NCBI GenBank assembly: GCA_947501635.1
Contig: CANMWT010000002.1
Coordinates: 372,001-436,000, forward strand
Direction of reading: 5' to 3'
DNA from: an uncultured Roseobacter sp.
GTDB lineage: Bacteria; Pseudomonadota; Alphaproteobacteria; Rhodobacterales; Rhodobacteraceae
Length of the DNA: 64,000 bases
Shown piece after piece: positions 55,994-64,000 of this stretch. Position numbers and translations under genes: made by a program. The first letter of the stretch is position 1, and each line of letters opens with the position of its first letter. The notes under the pieces are model-generated. The model had not been told where the DNA came from and did no database searches. It saw nothing but the letters and a program-made list of their open reading frames with translations.

Positions 55994-56057
55994 GTGTTTC
56001 TGGGCCATGGGCCGCCCGAGCTTAAAGCCCGAAGGCAAGAGTGAAAAGGCGTAACCA

Positions 56058-56798
56058 GTGAACAAGAACGAACAAGCACTGCACAGACGAAAAGCCGAGG
56101 TTGCGGAACCTCTGGTGCTCTTGCCGGGCATGATGTGTGACGCGCGCCTGTTTGCGCCGCAGACCGCTGCACTTTCGGGCGATACCTGTGTGATCAACGC
56201 ACCGATCACCCAAGGTGACACCGTCGAAGAGATCGCAGCGAACCTGCTGAAGCAATTGCCGGAACGCTTCGCTCTGGCCGGGCTGAGCATGGGAGGCATT
56301 GTCGCGATGGAGGTTTTGCGCCGCGCGCCGCAGCGGATCACACGTTTGGCATTGATGGACACCAATCCGCTGGCCGAAACACCGGCAGTGGCTGCAGGGC
56401 GCGAACCTCAGATCGTCGCGGCCAAGTCGGGACGTCTTCGCGATGTGATGCGTGACGAGATGAAACCGAAATACCTAGCGCCCGGCCCCGGGCATCAACA
56501 GGTTCTCGATGTGGTGATGGAGATGGCGGAAACGCTGGGGCCTGATGTCTTTGTGCGTCAGTCGCGCGCGCTGCAGCGCAGACCGGATCAGCAGGCGACC
56601 CTGCGAAAATGTCGATTGCCGACGCTCGTGCTGTGTGGCGCGCATGACGTGTTGTGCCCGGTCAAGCGGCACGAATTCATGGCCGAACTCATCCCTCAGG
56701 CGCAGCTGGTCGTTTTGCCGGATGCGGGGCATTTGCCGCCCCTTGAGCAGCCGCAGGAAACCACGCAGGCGCTGCGTCACTGGATGGCGCAGCCATAA
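56058..56798 (+). CDS. alpha/beta hydrolase
   Basis: 246 residues. The start is LVLLPGMMCDARLFAPQTAAL, the nucleophile elbow GLSMGGIVAME, the acid in LCGAHDVLCP and the His in DAGHLPPLEQPQET. The GTG start at 56058 lies after TAACCA with a weak binding site. The sequence is of the MhpC/PcaD-like group but without a diagnostic motif. Function unknown; it may be co-transcribed with the ABHD10-like gene, which precedes it by 64 bases. Confidence 0.83.
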   Translation: MNKNEQALHRRKAEVAEPLVLLPGMMCDARLFAPQTAALSGDTCVINAPITQGDTVEEIAANLLKQLPERFALAGLSMGGIVAMEVLRRAPQRITRLALMDTNPLAETPAVAAGREPQIVAAKSGRLRDVMRDEMKPKYLAPGPGHQQVLDVVMEMAETLGPDVFVRQSRALQRRPDQQATLRKCRLPTLVLCGAHDVLCPVKRHEFMAELIPQAQLVVLPDAGHLPPLEQPQETTQALRHWMAQP

Positions 56799-56811
56799 GT
56801 TTTACGCTAGC

Positions 56812-58137
56812 TCAGGCCGCCGCGTTTTTGTTTGCCGCTTTCTTGGACTTGCGAGGCTTTGGCGTGCTGCTTTCCACCTCAACCGCTTCGGGCATTGCCT
56901 CGTCTTCGCCGCTGTTTGCGTCAATGAAGTCGAGTACCAGCGGGCGGATGTTGCGACGCCAGCTTTTGCCGGCAAAAATACCGTAGTGACCGGCGCCCTC
57001 TTCAAGGTGGTTTGCCTTCTTGTCATCGGGCAGACCGGTACAAAGATCCAGCGCGGCGACGCATTGCCCGGGCGCCGAGATATCGTCTTTCGATCCTTCA
57101 ACGGTTTTAACGGCAACGGTCGTGATCTTGCCAATGTCGACTTTCTTGCCCGCGACCACAAATTCGTTTTTTGCAATCTCAAGGTTTTTGAAAATCCGCT
57201 CAACGGTGCTTAGGTAAAACTCTGCCGTCATATCCATCACGGCCAGATACTCGTCATAGAAGCGGTTGTGCTTGTCATGCTCTTGTGCGTCGCCCTGTGC
57301 GACGCGCGTGATCTGGTTCACGAAAGCTTTCGCGTGGGTTTCCATATTCATGGAGATAAACGACGATAGCTGCAGAAGGCCCGGATAGACCATCCGCCCA
57401 ACGCCAGGATACTTAAAGCCGACGCGCTGGATCATCATTTCCTCAAGCTGACCCATAGTCACGCGGCGCCCAAAGTCGGTCACATCCGTGGGTGTGGCGT
57501 CCGGATTGACCGGTCCACCGATCAACGTCAGGCTGCGGGGCTGGGCGTCCGGATCTTCCTCGGCAAGATAGGCCGTCGCTGCAAGGGCGAGAGGGGCCGG
57601 CTGACACACCGCAATAACATGCGTATCAGGGCCCAACTCGCGCAGGAAGTCGACCAGATACAGCGTATAATCCTCGATATCAAACTTGCCGGCGCTGACG
57701 GGAATGTCGCGGGCATTATGCCAGTCGGTGATGTATAGGTCCGCATCGGGTAAGAGGCTGATGACTGTGGAGCGCAGCAGTGTGGCATAGTGACCCGACA
57801 TCGGCGCAACCAGCAGCACTTTGCGTTTGGGCGCGGGGCGGTCGGCGACGACAAAATGCAGCAGGTCGCCAAAGTCTTTTTGTACAACGATTTCAGTCGA
57901 AACAAGGTGATCCTGTGCGTCCTGTGAGGGCACGGGGGGGATATTCCAGTCCGGTTTGACGATCATCCTTTGGAATGTACGCTCAGTTACTTCGCCCCAA
58001 GCGGTCATCCATGAAAAAGCAGGGTTTGGTATTAGCGCAAAGGCAGGATATGATCCCATTGCAAGCGCTGAAGCGCCAAGCCATTGGTTAGTATTACGGA
58101 TTGTTTCCATCAGGTCGTACGTCATCATATAACGCAT
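56812..58137 (-). CDS. phaZ: intracellular polyhydroxyalkanoate depolymerase
   Basis: 441 residues. The intracellular depolymerase type is shown by MRYMMTYDLMETIRNTNQWL at the start and by a cysteine nucleophile in HVIAVCQPAPLAL (Cys178) in place of Ser. LLVAPMSGHYATLLRS, YITDWHNARDIP and the His in GAGHYGIFAGKSWRR belong to the fold. It releases 3-hydroxybutyrate from stored PHB granules. AAGGAG stands 8 bases before the ATG. It is divergent from phaC with a 111-base gap. The C-terminus is Lys/Ala-rich. Confidence 0.93.
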   Translation of the reverse strand: MRYMMTYDLMETIRNTNQWLGASALAMGSYPAFALIPNPAFSWMTAWGEVTERTFQRMIVKPDWNIPPVPSQDAQDHLVSTEIVVQKDFGDLLHFVVADRPAPKRKVLLVAPMSGHYATLLRSTVISLLPDADLYITDWHNARDIPVSAGKFDIEDYTLYLVDFLRELGPDTHVIAVCQPAPLALAATAYLAEEDPDAQPRSLTLIGGPVNPDATPTDVTDFGRRVTMGQLEEMMIQRVGFKYPGVGRMVYPGLLQLSSFISMNMETHAKAFVNQITRVAQGDAQEHDKHNRFYDEYLAVMDMTAEFYLSTVERIFKNLEIAKNEFVVAGKKVDIGKITTVAVKTVEGSKDDISAPGQCVAALDLCTGLPDDKKANHLEEGAGHYGIFAGKSWRRNIRPLVLDFIDANSGEDEAMPEAVEVESSTPKPRKSKKAANKNAAA

Positions 58138-58248
58138 TGAGGGCGCTCCTTATCAAAAGCCCGGGCATACCGAGACAGTCAGTCGCATCGCCCCCTGAAA
58201 GCCATCGACGTAATGCTGCAACTGCAAACATAGGGAGGAAAGGTTCGG

Positions 58249-60054
58249 ATGACAACAGAAAGTGACACAAGCGTTGTCCCGAGTGGTGAAACTCTTGAGA
58301 AAATGACACAGAATCTCAAGAAAGTTGAAGAACTCTCAGAGCGCCTTCAGCGCGTGCTTGTAAACAAGCAAGGACACAATCCAGCACTCGACGGGCCGAA
58401 TCAAGAATTGTTCGGCCGTGCCGCTCAGGCGTATTGGGCGGAGATGGTGAACAACCCCGCCAAGATCGTAGAGCACCAGATGTCTTACTGGGCGGATACA
58501 ATGAAACATTTCGTGGATGCCCAGCATACATTGTCCAAAGGCAAAATAGCGGCGCCCCAGAATCCCGGACCCTCTGACAGAAGGTTTTCCAACCCGCTTT
58601 GGGATACGCATCCGTATTTCAACTACATTAAACAGCAGTACCTTATTAATGCAGAGGCGCTGTCAAATGCGGTAGAAGGTGTGACGCATCTTGATCCGAT
58701 TGAGAAAAACCGCCTGAGCTACTTTGCCAAGCAGATCATCGATATGATGTCGCCCACGAACTTTCTGGCGACCAATCCCGATGCGCTGGAAAAAGCGATC
58801 GAAACGGAAGGCCAGTCGCTGGTGCAGGGGCTTGAGAACCTCATCAGCGATCTTGAAGCCAACCGCGGTGAGATGGTTGTCAGGCTGGCAGATGAAAAAG
58901 CGTTCGAGCTGGGCAAGAACATCGCCACGACACCCGGCAAGGTAGTCTATCGCAACCGCATGATGGAGTTGGTGCAATACGAGCCGACGACAGAAGAGGT
59001 GTACCGGACGCCTGTCATTATCTATCCGCCGTGGATCAACAAATACTATATTCTGGACCTCAAGCCTCAGAACAGTCTGGTCAAATGGCTGGTCGAGCAG
59101 GGGCATACCGTCTTTATCGTATCATGGGTCAATCCCGATCCCACTTACCGCGACATAGGAATGGAGGACTACATCAAAGACGGCTATCTGGCTGCCCTGC
59201 GCGAAGTCAAAGAGATCACCGGTGAAAAGCAGGTCAATGCGGTTGGTTACTGTATTGCCGGGACAACCCTTGCGCTGACGTTGTCCTTGCTCAAGCAGCA
59301 GGGCGACAAGTCGATCAAATCCGCCACCTTCTTTACAGCGCTCACGGACTTCTCTGATCAGGGCGAGTTCACGCCCTTCCTGACCGATGACTTCATTGAT
59401 GGCATTGAAGCTGAAATCGACGACAAGGGCGTTTTGCCGTCCGTCATCATGGCGCGCACCTTTTCCTTCCTGCGCTCCAACGACCTGATTTATGGCCCCG
59501 CGATCAAGAGCTACATGATGGGACAGACGCCACCCGCGTTTGATCTTCTCTATTGGAACGGCGACGGGGCCAACCTCCCCGGCAAGATGGCGCGGCAATA
59601 CCTGCGTGGGCTTTGTCAGCGCAACGAACTGGCAGACGGAGGCTTTGAACTGATGGGGCATAAGCTCAAGTTGTCCGACGTGACGGTACCGATCTGTGCC
59701 GTGGCCTGCGAGACCGACCATATAGCGGCGTGGAAAGACAGCTACCGCGGCATCCAGCAGATGGGTTCGAAAGACAAAACATTTGTAATGACTGAATCCG
59801 GCCATATCGCCGGTATCGTGAATCCGCCGACCAAAAACAAATACGGGCACTACACAAACTCCGACATGAAGCTTGACTACAAAGACTGGCAATCCAGCGC
59901 GGATTTCCACGAAGGGTCCTGGTGGCCGCTGTGGGGCAACTGGCTGAAAAAGCGGTCCGGCCGCAAGGTAAAGGCCCGTATTCCCGGTGATTCGACGCAT
60001 CCGGTGCTTTGTGAAGCTCCCGGCACCTATGTTGCGTTGAAGGCAACTCTCTGA
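58249..60054 (+). CDS. phaC: poly(3-hydroxyalkanoate) synthase, class I
   Basis: 601 residues. The synthase box is GYCIAGTTLAL with Cys335 as nucleophile, and Asp490 (CETDHIAAW) and His519 (TESGHIAGI) complete the triad. YPPWINKYYILDLKPQNSLVKWL and IVSWVNPDPTYRDIGMEDY are class I marks. It polymerises (R)-3-hydroxyacyl-CoA to PHA in granules. GGGAGG precedes the ATG by 10 bases. phaA and phaB are not seen here. Confidence 0.95.
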   Translation: MTTESDTSVVPSGETLEKMTQNLKKVEELSERLQRVLVNKQGHNPALDGPNQELFGRAAQAYWAEMVNNPAKIVEHQMSYWADTMKHFVDAQHTLSKGKIAAPQNPGPSDRRFSNPLWDTHPYFNYIKQQYLINAEALSNAVEGVTHLDPIEKNRLSYFAKQIIDMMSPTNFLATNPDALEKAIETEGQSLVQGLENLISDLEANRGEMVVRLADEKAFELGKNIATTPGKVVYRNRMMELVQYEPTTEEVYRTPVIIYPPWINKYYILDLKPQNSLVKWLVEQGHTVFIVSWVNPDPTYRDIGMEDYIKDGYLAALREVKEITGEKQVNAVGYCIAGTTLALTLSLLKQQGDKSIKSATFFTALTDFSDQGEFTPFLTDDFIDGIEAEIDDKGVLPSVIMARTFSFLRSNDLIYGPAIKSYMMGQTPPAFDLLYWNGDGANLPGKMARQYLRGLCQRNELADGGFELMGHKLKLSDVTVPICAVACETDHIAAWKDSYRGIQQMGSKDKTFVMTESGHIAGIVNPPTKNKYGHYTNSDMKLDYKDWQSSADFHEGSWWPLWGNWLKKRSGRKVKARIPGDSTHPVLCEAPGTYVALKATL

Positions 60055-60066
60055 AAAACAATGCAA

Positions 60067-60104
60067 TTCTGCACTGCAGCATTTTTTTGTGCTGCAGTGC
60101 AGAA
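60067..60104. repeat. 15-base inverted repeat containing two CTGC-N3-GCAG PhaR sites
   Basis: TTCTGCACTGCAGCA (60067-60081) and TGCTGCAGTGCAGAA (60090-60104) are perfect inverted copies separated by TTTTTTTG. Each contains CTGC-N3-GCAG (60069-60079 and 60092-60102), the sequence bound by PhaR in Paracoccus and Rhodobacter. It lies between the phaC stop and the phaP promoter, so it may serve as operator and as phaC terminator. Confidence 0.75.
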
Positions 60105-60110
60105 AAATGC

Positions 60111-60139
60111 TTGCAATGCCGCACTGCAGCATCTATATA
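60111..60139 (+). promoter_or_regulatory. phaP promoter with a PhaR site in its spacer
   Basis: TTGCAA (60111-60116), a 17-base spacer and TATATA (60134-60139) form a strong sigma70-like promoter. The spacer holds CCGCACTGCAG (60119-60129), one base off CTGC-N3-GCAG. A bound repressor there would cover the -35 to -10 space. Confidence 0.65.
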
Positions 60140-60195
60140 TTTTCCAGACGCAACGAACCGGGATGATCTCGGAAGGCGACGAAAGGAAAAAGACT

Positions 60196-60642
60196 ATGGC
60201 AAAGACACCTGACATGACCGCAATGTTCAAAGACGTTATGGGCTCGTTCCCAGTAGATGCATCCGCATTTGAAGACGCGTTCAAAACATCCGCGACTCTG
60301 AACGAGAAACTCTCCGCTGTTGCACTGACAGCCGCTGAGAAATCCACAGATATTTCGAGCAAGTGGGCTCAGGAAACACTCGCCAAGCTGGCTGAGATGT
60401 CCAAAGCAAAAGCAGAGCCTGCAGACTACGCAAAAGCAGTAACAGACTTCGCTTCCGCTTATTCTGAATCCGCTGCAGAGCACATGGCCGCTTTCGCCGA
60501 AATCGCGAAAAAAGCACAGATGGACACTGTTGAGCTGATGATGGCCGCAGGCAAAGACATGAGCGAAGACGCACAGGCCGCCGTTAAGAAAGCGACCAAC
60601 GAAGCGACTGCCGCTGTCAAGAAAGCTGCGAAATCCAGCTAA
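60196..60642 (+). CDS. phaP: phasin
   Basis: 148 residues. It is a phasin_2-type amphipathic helical protein: KTPDMTAMFKDVMGSFPVDAS, NEKLSAVALTAAEKSTDISS, SAAEHMAAFAEIAKKAQMDTVELM and the Lys/Ala C-terminus. It coats PHA granules. AGGAAA precedes the ATG closely. Codon use is that of a highly expressed gene. Strong terminator follows. Confidence 0.93.
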   Translation: MAKTPDMTAMFKDVMGSFPVDASAFEDAFKTSATLNEKLSAVALTAAEKSTDISSKWAQETLAKLAEMSKAKAEPADYAKAVTDFASAYSESAAEHMAAFAEIAKKAQMDTVELMMAAGKDMSEDAQAAVKKATNEATAAVKKAAKSS

Positions 60643-60693
60643 GATGGGTATCTCATTTGCGCCAGATCCTCCCTGACAGGCGCAATGATACGA

Positions 60694-60727
60694 GGGCGGG
60701 CTTGCAAAAGCTCGCCCTTTCTTTTTG
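60694..60727 (+). terminator. rho-independent terminator of phaP
   Basis: GGGCGGGCTT (60694-60703) pairs with AAGCTCGCCC (60708-60717), ten base pairs including one G-T, loop GCAA, followed by TTTCTTTTT. It lies 51 bases after the phaP stop and separates phaP from phaR. Confidence 0.92.
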
Positions 60728-60743
60728 GTGACCAATAGCTTAA

Positions 60744-60756
60744 GCTGCAATGCAGC
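60744..60756. promoter_or_regulatory. PhaR operator before phaR
   Basis: GCTGCAATGCAGC is a palindrome containing CTGC-N3-GCAG, 22 bases before the phaR start codon. It fits autoregulation by PhaR. Confidence 0.7.
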
Positions 60757-60778
60757 GCTAATTTTTGGGAGGAACCCC

Positions 60779-61348
60779 GTGGCTGAAAAACAAACCCCAT
60801 TGCTTATCAAGCGCTATGCCAGCCGCCGGTTGTACAACACCGAGACGAGCGACTACGTAACACTCGAAGATATCGCCGGTTTCATCCGCGAAGGCCGTGA
60901 AGTTCAGATCGTTGATCTGAAATCTGGCGACGATCTGACCCGCCAGTATCTTCTTCAAATCATTGCAGAGCATGAAAGCCGCGGCGAAAATGTACTGCCC
61001 GTGGATGTGCTGAATGATCTGGTGCGCAGCTATATGACACCCGGTGCCAGCGTGGTGCCACAGTTCCTGCAAGCCTCGTTTGAGATGCTGCGAAACGGGC
61101 AAAGCCAGATGATGGATCAGATGACCGCGATCAACCCGATGGCCAAGATGCCCGGGTTTGAAATGATGCAAGCGCAGCAAAAAGCCTTCATGAAGGCGAT
61201 GACGGGTGGTCTGGCAACACCATCCGGCTGGGCCAGCCAAGAAGAGACCGAAGCAGAAGAAGCAGCACCAGCAGAGGCGGGCGAAGACCTGGACTCGATC
61301 AAGCAGCAGCTCTCAGATCTGCAAGACAAGCTTTCCAAGCTCAAATAA
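60779..61348 (+). CDS. phaR: PHA synthesis repressor PhaR
   Basis: 189 residues. The N-terminal PHB_acc_N domain starts IKRYASRRLYNTETSDYVTLEDIAGFIREG, followed by VLPVDVLNDLVRSYM and the PHB_acc domain (PQFLQASFEMLRNGQSQMMDQM). The C-terminal part is acidic and ends in a coiled coil (SIKQQLSDLQDKLSKLK). PhaR represses phaP and itself and is released when it binds PHA granules. The GTG start at 60779 has GGGAGG 6 bases upstream. Confidence 0.94.
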   Translation: MAEKQTPLLIKRYASRRLYNTETSDYVTLEDIAGFIREGREVQIVDLKSGDDLTRQYLLQIIAEHESRGENVLPVDVLNDLVRSYMTPGASVVPQFLQASFEMLRNGQSQMMDQMTAINPMAKMPGFEMMQAQQKAFMKAMTGGLATPSGWASQEETEAEEAAPAEAGEDLDSIKQQLSDLQDKLSKLK

Positions 61349-61357
61349 CCAGAGCCG

Positions 61358-62665
61358 TCACAGCCCGATGCGGTCGCGCATGGCGTACCAGGTCATTGCG
61401 AGGATCAAAAGCGGTGTGCGCAATGCGCCGCCACCCGGAAACGCCGGCGTTGGGACACAGCCCATCAGGTCAAACCCGTCGTCCTGACCTTCGATCGCCT
61501 GCGCCATCAACAGTCCCGCGTGCGTGGCGGTGCCAACCCCGTGACCAGAGTAGCCTGAGGCAGACAATACATTGGGCGCTACGCGCGCCAAATAGGGAAA
61601 CCGCTTCATCGTGATGCCCAAAGTACCGCCCCAGGCGTAGTCAATACGCACATCTTTAAGGTGTGGAAAAACGATCTGCATGGGTTTGCGCACAACCGCC
61701 GCGATGTCTTTGGGGAATTTGTAGCCATAGCTCTCGCCCCCGCCAAAGAGCAACCGGCCGTCCTGCGAAAGCCTGAAATAGTTTACCACAAAGCGGCTGT
61801 CTGCCACTGCAACGTCTTGGGTCAAAACCTCTTTGGTACGCTCCCCGAGTGGCTCAGTCGCCACGATGAAGTTGTTGATCGGCATGACCCGCGATGTCAC
61901 CGTCGGCGCGAGGCCCGACAGGTACCCGTTGCAGGCCAGAACAACATGATCTGCCACCACTTTCGCGTCTCGTGTTTCGACCGTGACGGTGCTGCCGTGG
62001 GTGAGCTTGGTAACCCGCGCGTCTTCGTAGATATCAACACCTGCAGCGCGCGCCGCCCGTGCGAGACCAAGAGCATAGGCCAGCGGATGCAGGTGCCCGG
62101 CCCCTTTGTCCAAAGCGCCGCCCTTGTAGTCGGGCGAGGGGCAAAGCGCAAAAAAAGCATCCTCGCTCAGTGGTTCGACGTCGGCGTAGTCGTATCTCTT
62201 TTGCAGGTGTTCAGCATACTCATGCAGCGCCCCCGCCTCGTTCCGGTTTGACCCGGTCCAGGCGATGCCGGGCTTGAGGTGACAGTCGATGTCGTGCTTT
62301 GACACCAGACTGCGCACAAGCGCCTTGGCCTCTTCGCCCATGTCCCACAGCGCACGCGCGCGGGTGTCCCCGACCATCTTTTCCAACCCGATCTGATCGA
62401 CGCGTTGGCCACTGCCCAACTGCCCGCCATTGCGGCCGGAGGCGCCAAACCCCACGCGTTGCGCTTCCAACAGCACCACGCGCCGTCCTGCCTGCGCAAG
62501 GTGCAACGCCGCAGACAGGCCAGTGTAGCCGGCACCGACAATGCAGACATCCGCGCGCAGCTCGCCCGCCGGCGCAGGCAGAGGGTCAAGAGGCGTCGTC
62601 GTTGCTGCGTACCAGCTTTGCGGGTAGGCCCCGCGCTGGTCATTGGCATAAAGCAAATCCATCAT
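61358..62665 (-). CDS. puuB: FAD-dependent oxidoreductase, gamma-glutamylputrescine oxidase type
   Basis: 435 residues of the DAO family. The FAD-binding motif is ADVCIVGAGYTGLSAALHL, followed by GRRVVLLEAQRVGFGASGRNG; the C-terminal part has GYSGHGVGTATHAGLL. It is immediately downstream of puuA with 12 bases between, so it most likely oxidises gamma-glutamylputrescine or a related glutamylated amine, giving H2O2. Other amine oxidases of this family cannot be excluded from sequence alone. Confidence 0.85.
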   Translation of the reverse strand: MMDLLYANDQRGAYPQSWYAATTTPLDPLPAPAGELRADVCIVGAGYTGLSAALHLAQAGRRVVLLEAQRVGFGASGRNGGQLGSGQRVDQIGLEKMVGDTRARALWDMGEEAKALVRSLVSKHDIDCHLKPGIAWTGSNRNEAGALHEYAEHLQKRYDYADVEPLSEDAFFALCPSPDYKGGALDKGAGHLHPLAYALGLARAARAAGVDIYEDARVTKLTHGSTVTVETRDAKVVADHVVLACNGYLSGLAPTVTSRVMPINNFIVATEPLGERTKEVLTQDVAVADSRFVVNYFRLSQDGRLLFGGGESYGYKFPKDIAAVVRKPMQIVFPHLKDVRIDYAWGGTLGITMKRFPYLARVAPNVLSASGYSGHGVGTATHAGLLMAQAIEGQDDGFDLMGCVPTPAFPGGGALRTPLLILAMTWYAMRDRIGL

Positions 62666-62677
62666 GGCAAGCAGCGC

Positions 62678-64000
62678 TCAGACGTTCATCAGCAGGTGCT
62701 CGCGTTCCCATGGCGAAATCACCTGCAAGAACTCGTCATATTCGGCACGTTTCACAATCGAATAGACGCGGGCAAAGTCGTGACCCAGCACTTGATGCAG
62801 CGCGGTTGCCTCATCGAACATATTCAGCGCGGTGCCCAAAACGCGCGGAATGTCCCCCTCGCCATCATAGGCGTCGCCCTTGAACTCCGGCTGGGGCTCT
62901 TCTGCGCGCGTCATCCCCAGATAACCACAGGCAAGACTGGCGGCGATCCCAAGATAGGGGTTGCAATCCATACCGGCCAAGCGGTTTTCGACCCGACGCG
63001 CGGCCGGGCTCGATATGGGAATACGGATACCTGTCGTGCGATTGTCGCGACCCCAGTTCAGGTTGATCGGCGCGGCGTGATCCTTGACGTAGCGGCGGTA
63101 GCTGTTGACGTAAGGTGCAATCACAGCCAACGCGTCGGGCATATGGTTTTGCAGGCCTGCGATAAAATGCCGGAAGGCGTCTGTCTCGCCGCCATCCTGT
63201 GCGGAAAACACATTGCGACCGGTTTCAACATCCAGCACCGAATGGTGAATATGCATCGCGCTGCCGGGCTCGTCTTCGATGGGTTTGGCCATGAAAGTTG
63301 CAAAGCAGTCATGGCGCAACGCGGCTTCGCGGATAAGACGTTTAAAGTAGAAAACCTCGTCTGCCAGTTTGACGGGGTCGCCATGCAGCAGGTTGATCTC
63401 AAGCTGGCCCGCGCCACCTTCTTGGGTGATCCCATCGATCTCAAAACCCTGCGCCTCGGCAAAGTCGTAGATATCGTCAATCACGGGGCCATATTCGTCG
63501 ACTGCGGTCATCGAATAGGCTTGTCGCGCAGCCGCCGGCCGACCAGAGCGCCCCATCATCGGCTTGATCTCATGTGCTGGATCAATGTTGCGCGCGACCA
63601 GAAAAAACTCCATCTCAGGGGCAACCACGGGCTCCCACCCTTTGTCGCGGTACAGCTCGCACACCCTTTTAAGCACATTGCGCGGGCTGAACGGAACCGG
63701 CGTGTCATTGCGGTCATAAGCGTCATGGATCACCTGCAACGTCCAGTCGGCCGTCCACGGCGCGGCGGTTGCGGTCTGCATGTCCGGTTTGAGGATCATG
63801 TCCTTTTCGATGAAGCCATCGTCGCCCGCAGCTTCCCCCCAGTCGCCTGTGATGGTCTGGTAGAAGATGCTGTCGGGCAGATGGAAATAGTCCTGCCGCG
63901 CAAACTTCGATGCAGGCACCGCCTTGCCACGCGCAATGCCCGGTAAATCAGAGATGATGCACTCTACTTCGTCCAATCGCCGCCCGGCGAGGTAGGTCTG
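62678..64000 (-). CDS. puuA: gamma-glutamylpolyamine synthetase (glutamine synthetase family), 5' end missing
   Basis: At least 441 codons in the window; the frame runs open past the right edge (Gln-Thr-Tyr-Leu-Ala-Gly-Arg-Arg precedes the TTG that could look like a start at 63976), so the true start is outside. Glutamine synthetase-type residues are seen: APEMEFFLVARN, GAGQLEINLLHGDP, HIHHSVLDVETGRNVF, and NRTTGIRIPIS with the Arg set. PuuA ligates glutamate to putrescine with ATP in the Puu pathway. The lack of an obvious adenylylation Tyr and the adjacent puuB support PuuA over GlnA. Confidence 0.88.
   Translation of the reverse strand, partial: QTYLAGRRLDEVECIISDLPGIARGKAVPASKFARQDYFHLPDSIFYQTITGDWGEAAGDDGFIEKDMILKPDMQTATAAPWTADWTLQVIHDAYDRNDTPVPFSPRNVLKRVCELYRDKGWEPVVAPEMEFFLVARNIDPAHEIKPMMGRSGRPAAARQAYSMTAVDEYGPVIDDIYDFAEAQGFEIDGITQEGGAGQLEINLLHGDPVKLADEVFYFKRLIREAALRHDCFATFMAKPIEDEPGSAMHIHHSVLDVETGRNVFSAQDGGETDAFRHFIAGLQNHMPDALAVIAPYVNSYRRYVKDHAAPINLNWGRDNRTTGIRIPISSPAARRVENRLAGMDCNPYLGIAASLACGYLGMTRAEEPQPEFKGDAYDGEGDIPRVLGTALNMFDEATALHQVLGHDFARVYSIVKRAEYDEFLQVISPWEREHLLMNV

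Noticed and set aside
62405-63946. A 513-codon plus-strand frame
   Set aside because: It lies entirely antisense to puuB and puuA, whose proteins are clearly recognisable. Its translation has no family-like features, so it is an artefact of high GC.

Overview
The window looks like chromosomal DNA of a Roseobacter-group alphaproteobacterium (Rhodobacterales). The evidence is the gene set itself: fabI-fabB-fabA beside irr, phoH-ybeY-corC-lnt, a SAM/SAH-type riboswitch in front of metK, DUF1194 proteins, sdhE beside an ldtR-like gene, phaZ/phaC/phaP/phaR, and puuA/puuB. This is an inference from gene content and style, not a database match. Coding density is high. I saw no rRNA, tRNA, CRISPR array, insertion sequence or prophage.

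Layout. 1-4178 (minus): the 5' part of pcaB, an alpha/beta hydrolase, pcaD, a PLP dehydratase, a second hydrolase and a type II haloacid dehalogenase form one tightly packed catabolic run. 4363-9135: a SlyD-like FKBP, two small unknown proteins, fabA-fabB-fabI, and the iron regulator irr. 9234-16773: an unknown protein, miaB, an OmpA-like protein and a lipoprotein that share a small domain, then phoH-ybeY-corC-lnt. 16808-21540: the riboswitch and metK, a stand-alone response regulator, trmB, aroA, cmk. 21532-29415: the cmk-rpsA-ihfB-lapA-trpF-trpB axis on the plus strand, interrupted by minus-strand genes for a cyclic-nucleotide-domain membrane protein, a BLUF photoreceptor and a potassium-channel-like protein. 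29466-42264: mixed housekeeping and accessory genes (DUF2237, serine hydrolase, DUF2332, pth, rplY, MFS, sulfotransferase-like, lldD, a nitroreductase/MarR pair, trpA, ychF, aspartate aminotransferase). 42350-48282: XRE regulator, sdhE, ldtR-like regulator, two tandem DUF1194 proteins, gloA, thyX, a pilin-like protein with a long low-complexity tail, a cold-shock protein and an Spx/ArsC-like protein.

48294-54496 carries a bufferin-type cluster: a DUF2282 precursor peptide, a DUF692 (MNIO) modifying enzyme, a DUF2063 partner and a DoxX-family membrane protein. This is a recently recognised class of copper-handling ribosomal peptides. A Tat-exported multicopper oxidase lies just beyond thrS. 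56812-61348 is a complete PHA storage locus (depolymerase, synthase, phasin, regulator) with clear repeated CTGC-N3-GCAG operators at phaP and phaR. The window closes with puuB and the 3' part of puuA, for polyamine degradation.

The points I consider most worth a second look are the bufferin cluster with a hairpin between precursor and enzymes, the SAM/SAH riboswitch that takes in the metK Shine-Dalgarno sequence, the PhaR operators built into the phaP promoter, the tandem palindromes controlling a nitroreductase/MarR pair, the OmpA/lipoprotein pair sharing a WVDPxGCxHW module, and the pilin-like protein with a Thr/Asp/Gly/Asn tail.
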